DNA of 45,682 bases from Clostridia bacterium. GTDB taxonomy: Bacteria > Bacillota > Clostridia > Oscillospirales > Acutalibacteraceae. The stretch's first letter is position 1. Each line of letters begins with the position of its first letter. Below are positions 31,722-39,756 of this stretch, piece by piece. Where the stretch lies: NCBI GenBank assembly GCA_900766585.1, contig CAAFVV010000025.1:1-45682 (forward strand), written 5' to 3'. The notes beneath the pieces are model-generated. The model was not told the origin of the DNA, searched no databases, and saw nothing but the letters and a program-made list of their open reading frames with translations. The translations under genes and the position numbers were made by a program.

Positions 31722-32354
31722 ATGATCGAGCTGCTGTATACGGATGAGAGCATAGCGGTGGGCATCAAGCCGGTCGGCACGGATGCCGAGCACGGGCTGC
31801 CCGCGGCGCTCGCCCGGCAGCTTTCGGGGGCGTTTTTTTCGGTGCACCGGCTGGATACGGCGGTCGGCGGCGTGACGGTCGCGGCGCGCACCGGAGCGGC
31901 TGCTGCGGCGCTGACTGCCGCCATGCAGCGCGGAGACTGGCACAAGGAATACCGTGCCGTGGTCGGCGGCACGCCGCCCGAGGGGGAATGGGAGGATCTG
32001 TTGTTCCATGATGCCCGCCGCAATAAAAGCTATGTTGTCAGCCGCGAACGCAGGGGCGTGCGCAAAGCCCGGCTCTGCTGCCGTATTTGCGGGCAAACGG
32101 AGGAGGCGGGGCAGACGCTGTCACTGCTGGCGCTCACGCTGGAGACGGGACGCACCCACCAGATTCGGGTGCAGTGCGCGTTCCGCAGTACGCCGCTGCT
32201 CGGCGACGGGCGCTATGGCAGCCGCGAACGGCGCTGCACGCCCGCGCTCTGGGCTTACCGGCTGACATTTCCCCATCCCGTGACCGGCGCGCTGCTTACC
32301 TTTACCGCGCCGCTGCCGGAGACCTTCCCGTTTTCGCTTTTTCCAAAGGGCTAG
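31722..32354 (+). CDS. RluA-family pseudouridine synthase (short form)
   Basis: 210 residues. The catalytic motif VHRLDTAVGGV has Asp45, the nucleophile that turns uridine into pseudouridine in rRNA or tRNA. Later family blocks are HKEYRAVV, LETGRTHQIRVQCAF and LGDGRYG. There is no S4 domain and the protein is shorter than RluC/RluD, similar to single-domain synthases of Firmicutes; the target base is unknown. TGAGA is a weak ribosome site before ATG 31722. It ends with TAG. Confidence 0.9.
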   Translation: MIELLYTDESIAVGIKPVGTDAEHGLPAALARQLSGAFFSVHRLDTAVGGVTVAARTGAAAAALTAAMQRGDWHKEYRAVVGGTPPEGEWEDLLFHDARRNKSYVVSRERRGVRKARLCCRICGQTEEAGQTLSLLALTLETGRTHQIRVQCAFRSTPLLGDGRYGSRERRCTPALWAYRLTFPHPVTGALLTFTAPLPETFPFSLFPKG

Positions 32355-32373
32355 ATATACAGACAAAACAGTA

Positions 32374-32403
32374 AACGGCTTTCCTGTGGGAGGGCCGTTT
32401 TTT
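32374..32403 (+). terminator. Terminator after the pseudouridine synthase gene
   Basis: An 11-bp stem AACGGCTTTCC (32374-32384) with GGAGGGCCGTT (32389-32399), two G-U pairs and a 4-base loop, ending in a run of six T (32398-32403). Confidence 0.88.
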
Positions 32404-32462
32404 GTTTTGCCGCAAAAATTCGCGCGCGGCATTTGTTATTTTCCGGTTATTTTCGATTTGCG

Positions 32463-32492
32463 GCATAAATTTGCTCTTTGCCGTGCAAACTA
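32463..32492 (+). promoter_or_regulatory. Sigma-F/G-like sporulation promoter
   Basis: GCATA (32463-32467), 15 bases, then GTGCAAACTA (32483-32492) resembles the forespore sigma consensus GywTA-N15-GGnrAnAnTw. It ends 36 bases before the ATG of the SpoIIQ-like gene. No good TTGaca/TATAAT pair is seen in this gap. Confidence 0.5.
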
Positions 32493-32528
32493 CGATCGTA
32501 CCCATCGACAGAAACGGAGGTCGTGAAT

Positions 32529-33197
32529 ATGTTTGGAAAACAGCGGCAGACAGGTCGGATCGTGATGACGGTTCTGGCGGTTTGTCTCATTGCGGCGGCC
32601 AGTGTCGCCGTATATTCTCTGCGGGATTCCCTGTTCGCCCAAAACGATCCGGAAACCAGCACGCCGACGACCGGCAGCACCACTGCGCCGACGACGGCGC
32701 GCACGGTGCGTGAAGCGGCGGATCCGGTCACCAATGTGCCGGATACTCGCACGACGGTGCCGACGACCGAGGTGCAGAGCGCCCTATATGTGCTGCCGGT
32801 CAGCAATACGGTAGCTGCCGCCTTCAGCCGGGAACCGGTGCACAGCGAGACCATGGGCGACTGGCGCACCCACAACGGCACGGATTTTGCCGCCGAGCTG
32901 GGGGATGAGGTGATGGCGATCACCGACGGCGAGGTGATCGCGGTCGAGGAGGACGCCTTCTTCGGAACCGTGGTGCGCGTGCGGCACGGAGAGCTGACCG
33001 CGGCTTACTGCGGCGTGATCCCCGATGAGGGACTCAGCAAAGGCAGCAAGGTGAAAACGGGCGAGCGGCTCGGTACGCTGACCATTGTCCCGTGCGAGCT
33101 GCTCGACGGGGCGCACCTGCATCTGGAGCTGACGGAAAACGGCAATTATCTTGACCCGGTTGCGGTGATCAATAAGGAAGTAAAAGAGAAACCCTGA
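32529..33197 (+). CDS. M23 metallopeptidase-domain protein, SpoIIQ-like
   Basis: 222 residues: one N-terminal membrane segment (about 11-30), a Thr/Pro-rich linker (38-85) and a C-terminal LytM/M23 domain. Zinc ligands are present: His115 and Asp119 in THNGTDF and His198 in HLHLEL, with His196 as the partner. SpoIIQ is the forespore protein that meets SpoIIIAH during engulfment; clostridial SpoIIQ keeps the zinc site, as here. Size, single anchor and a sigma-F-like promoter support that role, but no other spo gene is adjacent, so a general cell-wall hydrolase is possible. GGAGG lies 8 bases before ATG 32529. Confidence 0.8.
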   Translation: MFGKQRQTGRIVMTVLAVCLIAAASVAVYSLRDSLFAQNDPETSTPTTGSTTAPTTARTVREAADPVTNVPDTRTTVPTTEVQSALYVLPVSNTVAAAFSREPVHSETMGDWRTHNGTDFAAELGDEVMAITDGEVIAVEEDAFFGTVVRVRHGELTAAYCGVIPDEGLSKGSKVKTGERLGTLTIVPCELLDGAHLHLELTENGNYLDPVAVINKEVKEKP

Positions 33198-33250
33198 CCT
33201 GCCCCCGGAAACCGCCGATTGGCGGAGCGGCCAGAAGGGCAAGAAAAAAG

Positions 33251-33273
33251 GCGGCAGCGATGCCGCTTTTTTT
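33251..33273 (+). terminator. Terminator after the SpoIIQ-like gene
   Basis: Stem GCGGCA (33251-33256) with TGCCGC (33261-33266), a GCGA loop, then seven T (33267-33273); the A-run before it extends the pairing. Confidence 0.88.
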
Positions 33274-33287
33274 CTTGCAAAAACCGC

Positions 33288-33316
33288 TTGACAAATACCC
33301 CTTTGGGGTATATACT
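33288..33316 (+). promoter_or_regulatory. Promoter of the csoR-copA operon
   Basis: Consensus TTGACA (33288-33293) and TATACT (33311-33316), spacer 17. A CsoR operator fills the spacer, so the repressor and RNA polymerase cannot bind together. Confidence 0.9.
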
Positions 33317-33340
33317 GTACATACCCCCGAGGGGTATGTA
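33295..33340 (+). promoter_or_regulatory. Two tandem CsoR operators
   Basis: Site 1: ATACCCC-TTT-GGGGTAT (33295-33311), inside the promoter spacer. Site 2: TACATACCCC-CGA-GGGGTATGTA (33318-33340), a perfect 10-bp inverted repeat right after the -10. Their centres are 26 bases apart. Both have the pseudo-palindromic G/C-tract form known for copper-sensing CsoR. Confidence 0.85.
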
Positions 33341-33354
33341 AGGAGTGAGGTCAT

Positions 33355-33669
33355 ATGGCACAGACCGAAGAAAATACCTGTCCCGCCTGCCGCAAAAAGC
33401 GGCGGTCAGAGGAGGAATATATCAGGCTGATCCACCGGCTGAACCGGATCGAGGGGCAGATCGGCGGCATCCGCCGCATGGTCGAGGAGGATCGCTACTG
33501 TCCGGATATTCTCCTGCAGGCGGCTGCCGCCAATGCAGCGCTTGCCGCGTTTAACCGCGAGCTTCTGGCGGCGCACCTGCGCACCTGCGTGACGCAGGAC
33601 ATCCGCGAGGGGCGGGAGGATACGATGGAAGAGCTGATCGGCGTATTGCAGAAACTGATGAAAGGCTGA
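33355..33669 (+). CDS. csoR: Copper-sensing repressor CsoR
   Basis: 104 residues, all-helical DUF156 repressor. The Cu(I) ligands are Cys49 (RYCPDI), His74 and Cys78 (AAHLRTC), the C-H-C set of CsoR. Binding of Cu(I) releases DNA (family knowledge). An extra N-terminal CPAC (Cys9, Cys12) precedes the core, an unusual feature that might also bind metal. AAGGAG lies 9 bases before ATG 33355. It is the first gene of the operon, 15 bases before copA, and represses its own promoter through the two operators. Confidence 0.95.
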   Translation: MAQTEENTCPACRKKRRSEEEYIRLIHRLNRIEGQIGGIRRMVEEDRYCPDILLQAAAANAALAAFNRELLAAHLRTCVTQDIREGREDTMEELIGVLQKLMKG

Positions 33670-33684
33670 GGAGGCGTAAACGGT

Positions 33685-36213
33685 ATGCAGCGGTATAAGG
33701 TAACGGGAATGAGCTGTGCGGCGTGCAGCACGCGGGTGGAAAAGGCGGTGTCGGCGGTGCCCGGGGTCAGTTCCTGTGCCGTCAATCTGCTGACCGCCTC
33801 GATGGGCGTGGAGGGAACGGCAGCGCCCGAGACGGTGATCGCGGCGGTCGAAGCAGCGGGCTACGGCGCGTCGCTCGCCGATACGGCGGGAAGTGAAGCG
33901 CCGAAGGCGGCGGGAGACGATCCGCTTGCCGATCGCGAAACGCCGCAGCTTTTGCGGCGGCTGATCGCGTCGCTCGGCTTTTTGGCGGTGCTGATGTACG
34001 TGTCGATGGGGCATATGATGTGGGGCTGGCCGCTCCCGTCCGTGCTGGCGCACGACCATGTGGCGATGGGGCTTTTGCAGCTTTTGCTGGCGGGCGCGGT
34101 CATGGTGATCAACCAGCGCTTTTTCATCCGCGGCTTCGGTAGCCTGTTCCGCGGCGCGCCGAATATGGACACGCTGGTGGCGCTCGGTGCTTCGGCGGCG
34201 TTTGCCTACAGCACCGTCGCCCTGTTTGCCATGAGCGGCGCGCAGGTGCGCGGGGACACCGACGCCGTGATGAATTATATGCACGGGCTGTACTTTGAAT
34301 CGGCAGCCATGATCCTGGCGCTGATCACGGTGGGCAAGCTGCTGGAGGCGCGGTCAAAGGGGAAAACGACCGATGCGCTGCGCGGATTGATGCGGCTTTC
34401 CCCCCGCACGGCGACGGTGGTGCGGGACGGAAAAGAGACCGCCGTGCCGATCGAGGAGGTACGGATCGGCGATGTGTTCGCCGTGCGCCCGGGCAAGAGT
34501 GTGCCGGTGGACGGCAGGGTCATCGAGGGCGAGAGCGCCGTGGACGAATCGGCGCTGACCGGAGAGAGCATTCCCGTGGATAAGGCGGCGGGCGACCGTG
34601 TGTATGCCGCCACGGTCAACCGTTCCGGTTTTCTGCGGTGTGAGGCGACCGAGGTCGGGCGCGACACGGCACTGTCAAAAATTATTCAGATGGTCAGCGA
34701 TGCTGCGGCGACCAAAGCACCGATTGCCAAGGCGGTGGACCGCGTGTCGGCGGTGTTCGTGCCGGCGGTGATGGCGATCGCGCTGATCACGGTGTGCGGC
34801 TGGCTGATCGCCGGTCAGACGTTCGGTTATGCGCTGGCGCGCGGCGTCTCGGTGCTGGTCATCAGCTGCCCGTGCGCGCTCGGCCTGGCTACACCGGTGG
34901 CGATCATGGTCGGCAGCGGTGTCGGCGCGCGCAGCGGGATCCTGTTCAAGACGGCGGTATCGCTGGAGGCGACGGGGCGTGCGGATATTGTGGTGCTGGA
35001 TAAGACCGGCACCGTGACGGAGGGCCAGCCCGAGGTGACGGATATCCGTTCGGCGGACGGGGTGACGGAGCAGGCGTTTTTGCAGGCGGCGGTGACGCTG
35101 GAGGCCAAAAGCGAGCATCCGCTTGCCCGCGCCATCTGCCGCCTCGGCGAGGCGCACGGCATCGCGGCGGAGGAGGTCACGCAGTTTAAGGCGCTGCCCG
35201 GTCACGGGCTGACGGCGCAGCGGGGTGAGAGCACGCTTTTCGGCGGAAGCCGCAGCTTTGCGGAGTCGGCGGGACCGCTGCCGCCCGATCTGCGCCGTGC
35301 GGCGGAGTCGCTGGCTGCGGAGGGCAAAACGCCGCTGTTTTTCCGGGAGGACGACCGTCTGCTCGGCTTGATTGCGGTGGCTGACCGCATGAAAGCGGAC
35401 AGCCCGCAGGCGGTGCGGGAAATGCAGGACATGGGGCTGCGGGTCGTCATGCTCACCGGTGACAATGAGCGCACCGCCAAGGCGATTGCCGCCCGTGCGG
35501 GTATCGGCGAGGTGATCGCGGGCGTGCTGCCCGACGGCAAGGAGGAGACGGTTCACGCCCTTCAGCGGGAGGGGCGGGTCATCATGGTAGGCGACGGCAT
35601 CAACGATGCGCCCGCGCTGACCCGCGCGGATGTCGGCATGGCGATCGGCGCAGGAACGGATGTGGCGATCGACGCCGCAGATGTGGTGCTGATGCACAGC
35701 CGCCTGTCAGATGTCGCCGGTGCCGTGCGCCTGAGCCGCGCGGCACTGCGCAATATTCACGAGAACCTGTTCTGGGCATTTTTCTACAATGCGCTCGGTA
35801 TCCCGCTGGCTGCCGGTGTGTTTGTGCACTGGCTGGGGTGGGAGCTGAATCCCATGTTTGCCGCCGCGGCAATGAGCCTGTCGAGCTTTTGCGTCGTGAC
35901 CAATGCACTGCGGCTGAACTGGTGCCGGCTGCACCGCCCGGTCAAGGGCGGCGGCTCTGTTCCGGCGCTGCCGGCGGATACGGGGATACCCGAGAAAAAG
36001 GAGGTGGACGAAATGGAAGTTACTCTGCATGTTGAGGGGATGATGTGCGGCCACTGTGAGGCGCACGTCAAACAGGCGCTCGAGGCGCTGCCCGGCGTGG
36101 AGCGCGCGGCGGTCAGCCATGAGAGCGGCACGGCGGTCGTGACGACACGCGGCGAGGCGGATATGGCGGCGATGAAAAAAGCCGTCGAGGACGCCGGATA
36201 TACCGTGCGCTGA
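33685..36213 (+). CDS. copA: Copper-exporting P1B-ATPase with terminal CopZ-like domain
   Basis: 842 residues. An N-terminal metal-binding domain has GMSCAAC (Cys11, Cys14). Eight membrane segments, the actuator TGES, the transport motif Cys395-Pro-Cys397, phosphorylation site DKTGT (Asp439), GDGINDAPAL and the Cu(I)-type FFYNALGIPLAAG and MSLSSF helices all appear in order. It exports Cu(I) using ATP. At the C-terminus (777-842) is a second HMA domain with GMMCGHC (Cys788, Cys791), like the chaperone CopZ. The linker DNA carries a full ribosome site before Met777 (separate entry). Regulated by CsoR. Terminator at 36230-36278. Confidence 0.96.
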   Translation: MQRYKVTGMSCAACSTRVEKAVSAVPGVSSCAVNLLTASMGVEGTAAPETVIAAVEAAGYGASLADTAGSEAPKAAGDDPLADRETPQLLRRLIASLGFLAVLMYVSMGHMMWGWPLPSVLAHDHVAMGLLQLLLAGAVMVINQRFFIRGFGSLFRGAPNMDTLVALGASAAFAYSTVALFAMSGAQVRGDTDAVMNYMHGLYFESAAMILALITVGKLLEARSKGKTTDALRGLMRLSPRTATVVRDGKETAVPIEEVRIGDVFAVRPGKSVPVDGRVIEGESAVDESALTGESIPVDKAAGDRVYAATVNRSGFLRCEATEVGRDTALSKIIQMVSDAAATKAPIAKAVDRVSAVFVPAVMAIALITVCGWLIAGQTFGYALARGVSVLVISCPCALGLATPVAIMVGSGVGARSGILFKTAVSLEATGRADIVVLDKTGTVTEGQPEVTDIRSADGVTEQAFLQAAVTLEAKSEHPLARAICRLGEAHGIAAEEVTQFKALPGHGLTAQRGESTLFGGSRSFAESAGPLPPDLRRAAESLAAEGKTPLFFREDDRLLGLIAVADRMKADSPQAVREMQDMGLRVVMLTGDNERTAKAIAARAGIGEVIAGVLPDGKEETVHALQREGRVIMVGDGINDAPALTRADVGMAIGAGTDVAIDAADVVLMHSRLSDVAGAVRLSRAALRNIHENLFWAFFYNALGIPLAAGVFVHWLGWELNPMFAAAAMSLSSFCVVTNALRLNWCRLHRPVKGGGSVPALPADTGIPEKKEVDEMEVTLHVEGMMCGHCEAHVKQALEALPGVERAAVSHESGTAVVTTRGEADMAAMKKAVEDAGYTVR
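35998..36213 (+). other. Possible internal start giving a separate CopZ-like chaperone
   Basis: In the linker of copA, AAGGAGGTG (35998-36006) stands 6 bases before ATG 36013, in frame with copA. It would yield a 66-residue protein that is exactly the C-terminal HMA domain with its GMMCGHC copper site. The sequence shows site and spacing; use as a start is inferred. The AAGGAGGTG also codes for Lys-Glu-Val of the linker, so it could be chance. Confidence 0.5.
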
Positions 36214-36229
36214 ACGGTACAGCAATGAC

Positions 36230-36278
36230 GCAGGCGGGCGTATTTCCCGAATGGGGATACGACCGCCTGCTGCTTTTT
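36230..36278 (+). terminator. Terminator of the copper operon
   Basis: A long stem: GCAGGCGG...CGTAT (from 36230) pairs with ATACG...CCGCCTGC (to 36270) with one mismatch. T-rich sequence with five T follows at 36274-36278. Confidence 0.8.
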
Positions 36279-36383
36279 GCCCGTATTCCGCCGCGTTTTG
36301 ACCCGTTTTCGGCAAAAGGGGAGGAAAATGGGCAAATGCAGAGGGAAACGGTTGACGGAGTTTGTGCAGATCTACAAATTGAC

Positions 36384-36432
36384 GTGAATATTTATAAAAT
36401 GTCTTGCATATTTATTCGATGCGTGCTAATAT
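36384..36432 (+). promoter_or_regulatory. argGH promoter with ArgR-box-like sites
   Basis: TTGCAT (36404-36409) and TAATAT (36427-36432), spacer 17. GTGAATATTTATAAAAT (36384-36400) and TGCATATTTATTCGA (36405-36419, box-like on the minus strand) resemble ARG boxes (TGAATwwwwATTCA) and overlap the -35, the usual position for repression by ArgR with arginine. ArgR itself is not in the window. Confidence 0.6.
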
Positions 36433-36476
36433 ATATGCATGAAATCCGTATATTTAACCGTTTGGAGGAATAAACA

Positions 36477-37706
36477 ATGAATAAAGAGAATATCAAAAAG
36501 ATCGTGCTGGCGTATTCGGGCGGACTGGACACCTCCATCATCATCCCGTGGCTGAAGGAAAACTACAATAACCCCGAGATCATCGCGGTATCCGGCAACG
36601 TCGGGCAGGCGGGCGAGCTTGACGGGCTTGAGGAAAAAGCGCTCGCGACAGGCGCCTCCAAGCTGTATGTGGAGGATCTGACCGAGGAATTCCTGACCGA
36701 CTATGTGTTTCCCTGCGTGCAGGCGGGCGCCAAATATGAGGACTATATGCTCGGCACAGCGTTTGCGCGGCCGCCGATCGCGAAGCGGATCGCGGAGATA
36801 GCCCTCAAGGAGGGCGCGGACGCCATCTGCCACGGCTGCACCGGAAAGGGCAACGACCAGGTGCGGTTTGAGCTGGCGATCAAGGCGTTTGCACCGGATA
36901 TGCCGATCATCGCTCCGTGGCGGGAGTGGGATATCAAATCCCGGGAGGAGGAGATCGATTACGCCGAGGCGCACCATGTGCCGCTGAAGATCAGCCGGGA
37001 GACGAACTACTCCAAGGACAAAAACATCTGGCACCTGTCCCACGAGGGACTGGATCTGGAGGATCCTGCGAACGAGCCGAAATACAACACGCCGGGCTTT
37101 TTGGAGATGGGTGTCTCGCCCGAGGCGGCACCGGATAAGCCCACCTATGTGACGCTGCATTTTGAGCAGGGCGTGCCGACGGCGATCGACGGCAAGGCGA
37201 TGGGCGCGGTCGAGCTGGTCTCGACCCTCAACACGCTCGGCGGTCAGAACGGCATCGGGCTTTTGGACATTGTGGAGAACCGGCTCGTCGGCATGAAGTG
37301 CCGGGGCGTGTATGAGACGCCGGGCGGCGCGATCCTCTACCATGCCCATCAGGTGCTCGAGACGATCACCCTCGACAAGGAGACGGCGCACTATAAGGCG
37401 CTCGTCGCGCAAAAGCTCGCGGAGATCGTGTACAATGCGCAGTGGTTCAGCCCGCTGACCGAGGCGATCCTGAGCTTTGTCAAGACCACGCAGAAAACCG
37501 TGACCGGCGACGTCACGCTCAAGCTCTATAAGGGCAATATGATCAACGCCGGCGTGACCTCGCCCTATTCCCTCTATGATCCCGAGATCGCGACCTTTGA
37601 TGAGGACGATGTGTATAATCAGGCGGATTCCGCCGGCTTTATCTCGCTGTACGGGCTGCCGATCAAGGTCTATGCCAAGATGAAAGCCAAAAACGGCCTT
37701 TGCTGA
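36477..37706 (+). CDS. argG: Argininosuccinate synthase
   Basis: 409 residues. It joins citrulline and aspartate with ATP hydrolysis to AMP, the penultimate step of arginine synthesis. The PP-loop motif AYSGGLDTS is at about 11-19, and the citrulline/aspartate region GCTGKGNDQVRFE and further typical blocks are present. ATG 36477 with GGAGG 8 bases upstream. argH follows after 13 bases. The promoter carries ArgR-like boxes. Confidence 0.97.
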   Translation: MNKENIKKIVLAYSGGLDTSIIIPWLKENYNNPEIIAVSGNVGQAGELDGLEEKALATGASKLYVEDLTEEFLTDYVFPCVQAGAKYEDYMLGTAFARPPIAKRIAEIALKEGADAICHGCTGKGNDQVRFELAIKAFAPDMPIIAPWREWDIKSREEEIDYAEAHHVPLKISRETNYSKDKNIWHLSHEGLDLEDPANEPKYNTPGFLEMGVSPEAAPDKPTYVTLHFEQGVPTAIDGKAMGAVELVSTLNTLGGQNGIGLLDIVENRLVGMKCRGVYETPGGAILYHAHQVLETITLDKETAHYKALVAQKLAEIVYNAQWFSPLTEAILSFVKTTQKTVTGDVTLKLYKGNMINAGVTSPYSLYDPEIATFDEDDVYNQADSAGFISLYGLPIKVYAKMKAKNGLC

Positions 37707-37719
37707 AACGGAGACAACT

Positions 37720-39114
37720 ATGGAGAAAATGTGGGCGGGACGCTTTTCCAAAGCGCTCGATCAGGCGGCGGATGATTTTAACACCTCGCTGCCGTTTGAC
37801 CGGAAAATGGTGCGGCAGGATATCACCGGCAGCATGGCGCATGCCGCCATGCTGGGGGCGCAGGGGGTTCTGACCGAGGCGGAGAGCGGGCAGATCATCG
37901 ACGGGCTGTCGGGCATTCTTGCCGATGTTGAAAGCGGCGCGCTGCCGATTGCGGACGGGGCAGAGGATATCCACATGTTTGTGGAGGCCGTGCTGACCGC
38001 GCGTATCGGCGATGTGGGCAAAAAGCTGCACACCGCCCGCAGCCGCAATGATCAGGTGGCGCTGGATATCCGCATGTATCTGCGTGACGGTGCGCGCGGG
38101 GTGATCGGTCAGCTGACCGAGCTGATGACGGTGCTGGCCGACCGTGCGGAGGAGCACCGCGACACCATCCTGCCGGGCTATACCCATTTGCAGCGGGCGC
38201 AGCCGATCGTGTTGGCGCACCATCTGCTCGCTTATGCGATGATGTTTTCCCGCGATGTCGGGCGGCTCGAGGATGCACTTGTCCGCATGGATCAGTGTCC
38301 GCTCGGCTCCTGTGCGCTGGCGGGCACGACCTATCCGACCGACCGTGCCTTCACGGCGAAAAAGCTCGGATTTTCCGGCATCACGCTCAACAGCATCGAT
38401 GGCGTGTCCGACCGCGACTTCGGGGTGGAGCTTTTGTCTGCGTTTTCGCTCATCATGGTGCATCTCTCCCGCTTTGCCGAGGAGATCGTGCTGTGGTCGA
38501 GCTGGGAATTCGGCTTTATCGAGCTGGACGACAGCTTCACGACCGGATCGAGCATCATGCCGCAGAAGAAAAACCCCGACATGGCGGAGCTGGTGCGCGG
38601 CAAGACCGGGCGTGTGTTCGGCGATCTCGTGGGACTGCTGACCGTGCTCAAGGGGCTGCCGCTTGCCTATAATAAGGATATGCAGGAGGACAAGGAGGGG
38701 CTGTTTGACGCGCTCGAGACAGTGCAGAAATGCCTGACGGTGTTCACGCCGATGATCGCAACGATGCAGGTGCGCGCAGACCGCATGAAAGCGGCGGCGC
38801 AAAAGGGCTTTATCAACGCGACCGACCTTGCGGATTATCTCGTGAAGAAGGGGCTGCCGTTCCGCACAGCATATAAGCTGACGGGGCAGCTTGTGGCGTA
38901 CTGCATCGACAAAGGCGAGGTGCTGGAAACCCTGCCGCTTGTCGATTACCGCCGCTTCGACCCGCATTTTGACGAGGATCTGTATGCGGCAATCGACCTC
39001 TCAAGCTGTGTCCGCACCCGCATTTCGGCGGGCGGCACAGGTCCCGAATCGGTCGAAACGCAGATCGCCTTTGTGCGGGAATTTGTCCAAAGCAAGGAAC
39101 AGACAAACGAATAA
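37720..39114 (+). CDS. argH: Argininosuccinate lyase
   Basis: 464 residues, full length. It splits argininosuccinate to arginine and fumarate. N-terminal MWAGRFSKALDQAADDFNTS, the middle HTARSRNDQVALD and THLQRAQPI blocks, and the fumarase-superfamily signature GSSIMPQKKNP (about 275-285, with the catalytic Ser) are intact. ATG 37720 with a GGAGA site. Second gene of the argGH operon; terminator at 39141-39175. Confidence 0.97.
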   Translation: MEKMWAGRFSKALDQAADDFNTSLPFDRKMVRQDITGSMAHAAMLGAQGVLTEAESGQIIDGLSGILADVESGALPIADGAEDIHMFVEAVLTARIGDVGKKLHTARSRNDQVALDIRMYLRDGARGVIGQLTELMTVLADRAEEHRDTILPGYTHLQRAQPIVLAHHLLAYAMMFSRDVGRLEDALVRMDQCPLGSCALAGTTYPTDRAFTAKKLGFSGITLNSIDGVSDRDFGVELLSAFSLIMVHLSRFAEEIVLWSSWEFGFIELDDSFTTGSSIMPQKKNPDMAELVRGKTGRVFGDLVGLLTVLKGLPLAYNKDMQEDKEGLFDALETVQKCLTVFTPMIATMQVRADRMKAAAQKGFINATDLADYLVKKGLPFRTAYKLTGQLVAYCIDKGEVLETLPLVDYRRFDPHFDEDLYAAIDLSSCVRTRISAGGTGPESVETQIAFVREFVQSKEQTNE

Positions 39115-39140
39115 GCCCGTCGTTGAGCCCAACAAATTCA

Positions 39141-39175
39141 AAAATCGGCAGAGAAGCTGTTTCTCTGCCGATTTT
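39141..39175 (+). terminator. Terminator of argGH
   Basis: A perfect 15-bp stem (39141-39155 with 39161-39175), A-rich on the left and ending TTTT on the right, so it can work in both directions. Confidence 0.88.
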
Positions 39176-39201
39176 GTGGTATAACGGTAGGGGTGACGGG
39201 G

Positions 39202-39699
39202 ATGAAGGAAAGCTTACCGAGACGGAAACGAAATCGTTTGGAGAGCGCCGATTACCGTTCCTGCGGAGTGTATTTTATTACGGTATGCACGGTAAACAGG
39301 CGCTGCCTTTTGGGAAAAACGACCGTAGGAGCGGCCACCGGCCGCCCGCAAGGCGGTGGCTTGTCGCCATACGGCGAGATTGTAGATGAAGCAATCGGAA
39401 ATATTTCTTCTGTATATCCGACAGTATCTGTCGACGACTATGTGATCATGCCGAATCATATTCATCTGCTGCTGCGCATCCGTGCCGATGAATGCGGGCG
39501 GCCGGTGGCCGCCCCTACGATATCGCGGGTGATCAATCAGCTGAAGGGATATGTCTCCAAACGAGCAGGAATGGCGATCTGGCAAAAATCGTTTTACGAC
39601 CACATCATCCGGGACCGCGAGGACTACGAAGCGCATTTAAGGTACATAGACGAAAATCCGCTTCGGTGGGATCAGGATGAGCTATATACGGGAGAATAA
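39202..39699 (+). mobile_element. REP-associated tyrosine transposase (RAYT, IS200-like)
   Basis: 165 residues of a Y1/HUH transposase. PNHIHLLL holds the HUH pair, the helix INQLKGYVSKRA leads to the catalytic region, and the end IWQKSFYDHIIRDREDY with LRYIDENPLRW is the RAYT hallmark. Such proteins move or maintain REP hairpins rather than full insertion sequences. ATG 39202 is chosen over GTG 39193. Two REP-like palindromes lie inside the reading frame (separate entry). No IS200-type end structures were seen on the flanks; it sits between argGH and an unrelated convergent operon. It appears intact. Confidence 0.88.
39325..39518. repeat. Pair of inverted REP-like palindromes inside the RAYT gene
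   Basis: The 25-base segments at 39325-39349 and 39494-39518 are reverse complements with one mismatch (start GTAGGAGCGGCC on the left). Each is itself a hairpin, GGCGGCC/GGCCGCC-like, with a 3-base loop. In frame they encode ATGRP and GRPVAAPT. They face each other across about 144 bases. Confidence 0.8.
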
Positions 39700-39756
39700 A
39701 GGCAGGAAAGGAATGTTAAACAGGCGCTCCCGTGAAAACGGCGGCTTTGCGTATCC

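Noticed and set aside
36225..36473. An 82-codon plus-strand frame between copA and argG
   Set aside because: It overlies the copA terminator hairpin and the argG promoter and has no ribosome site.
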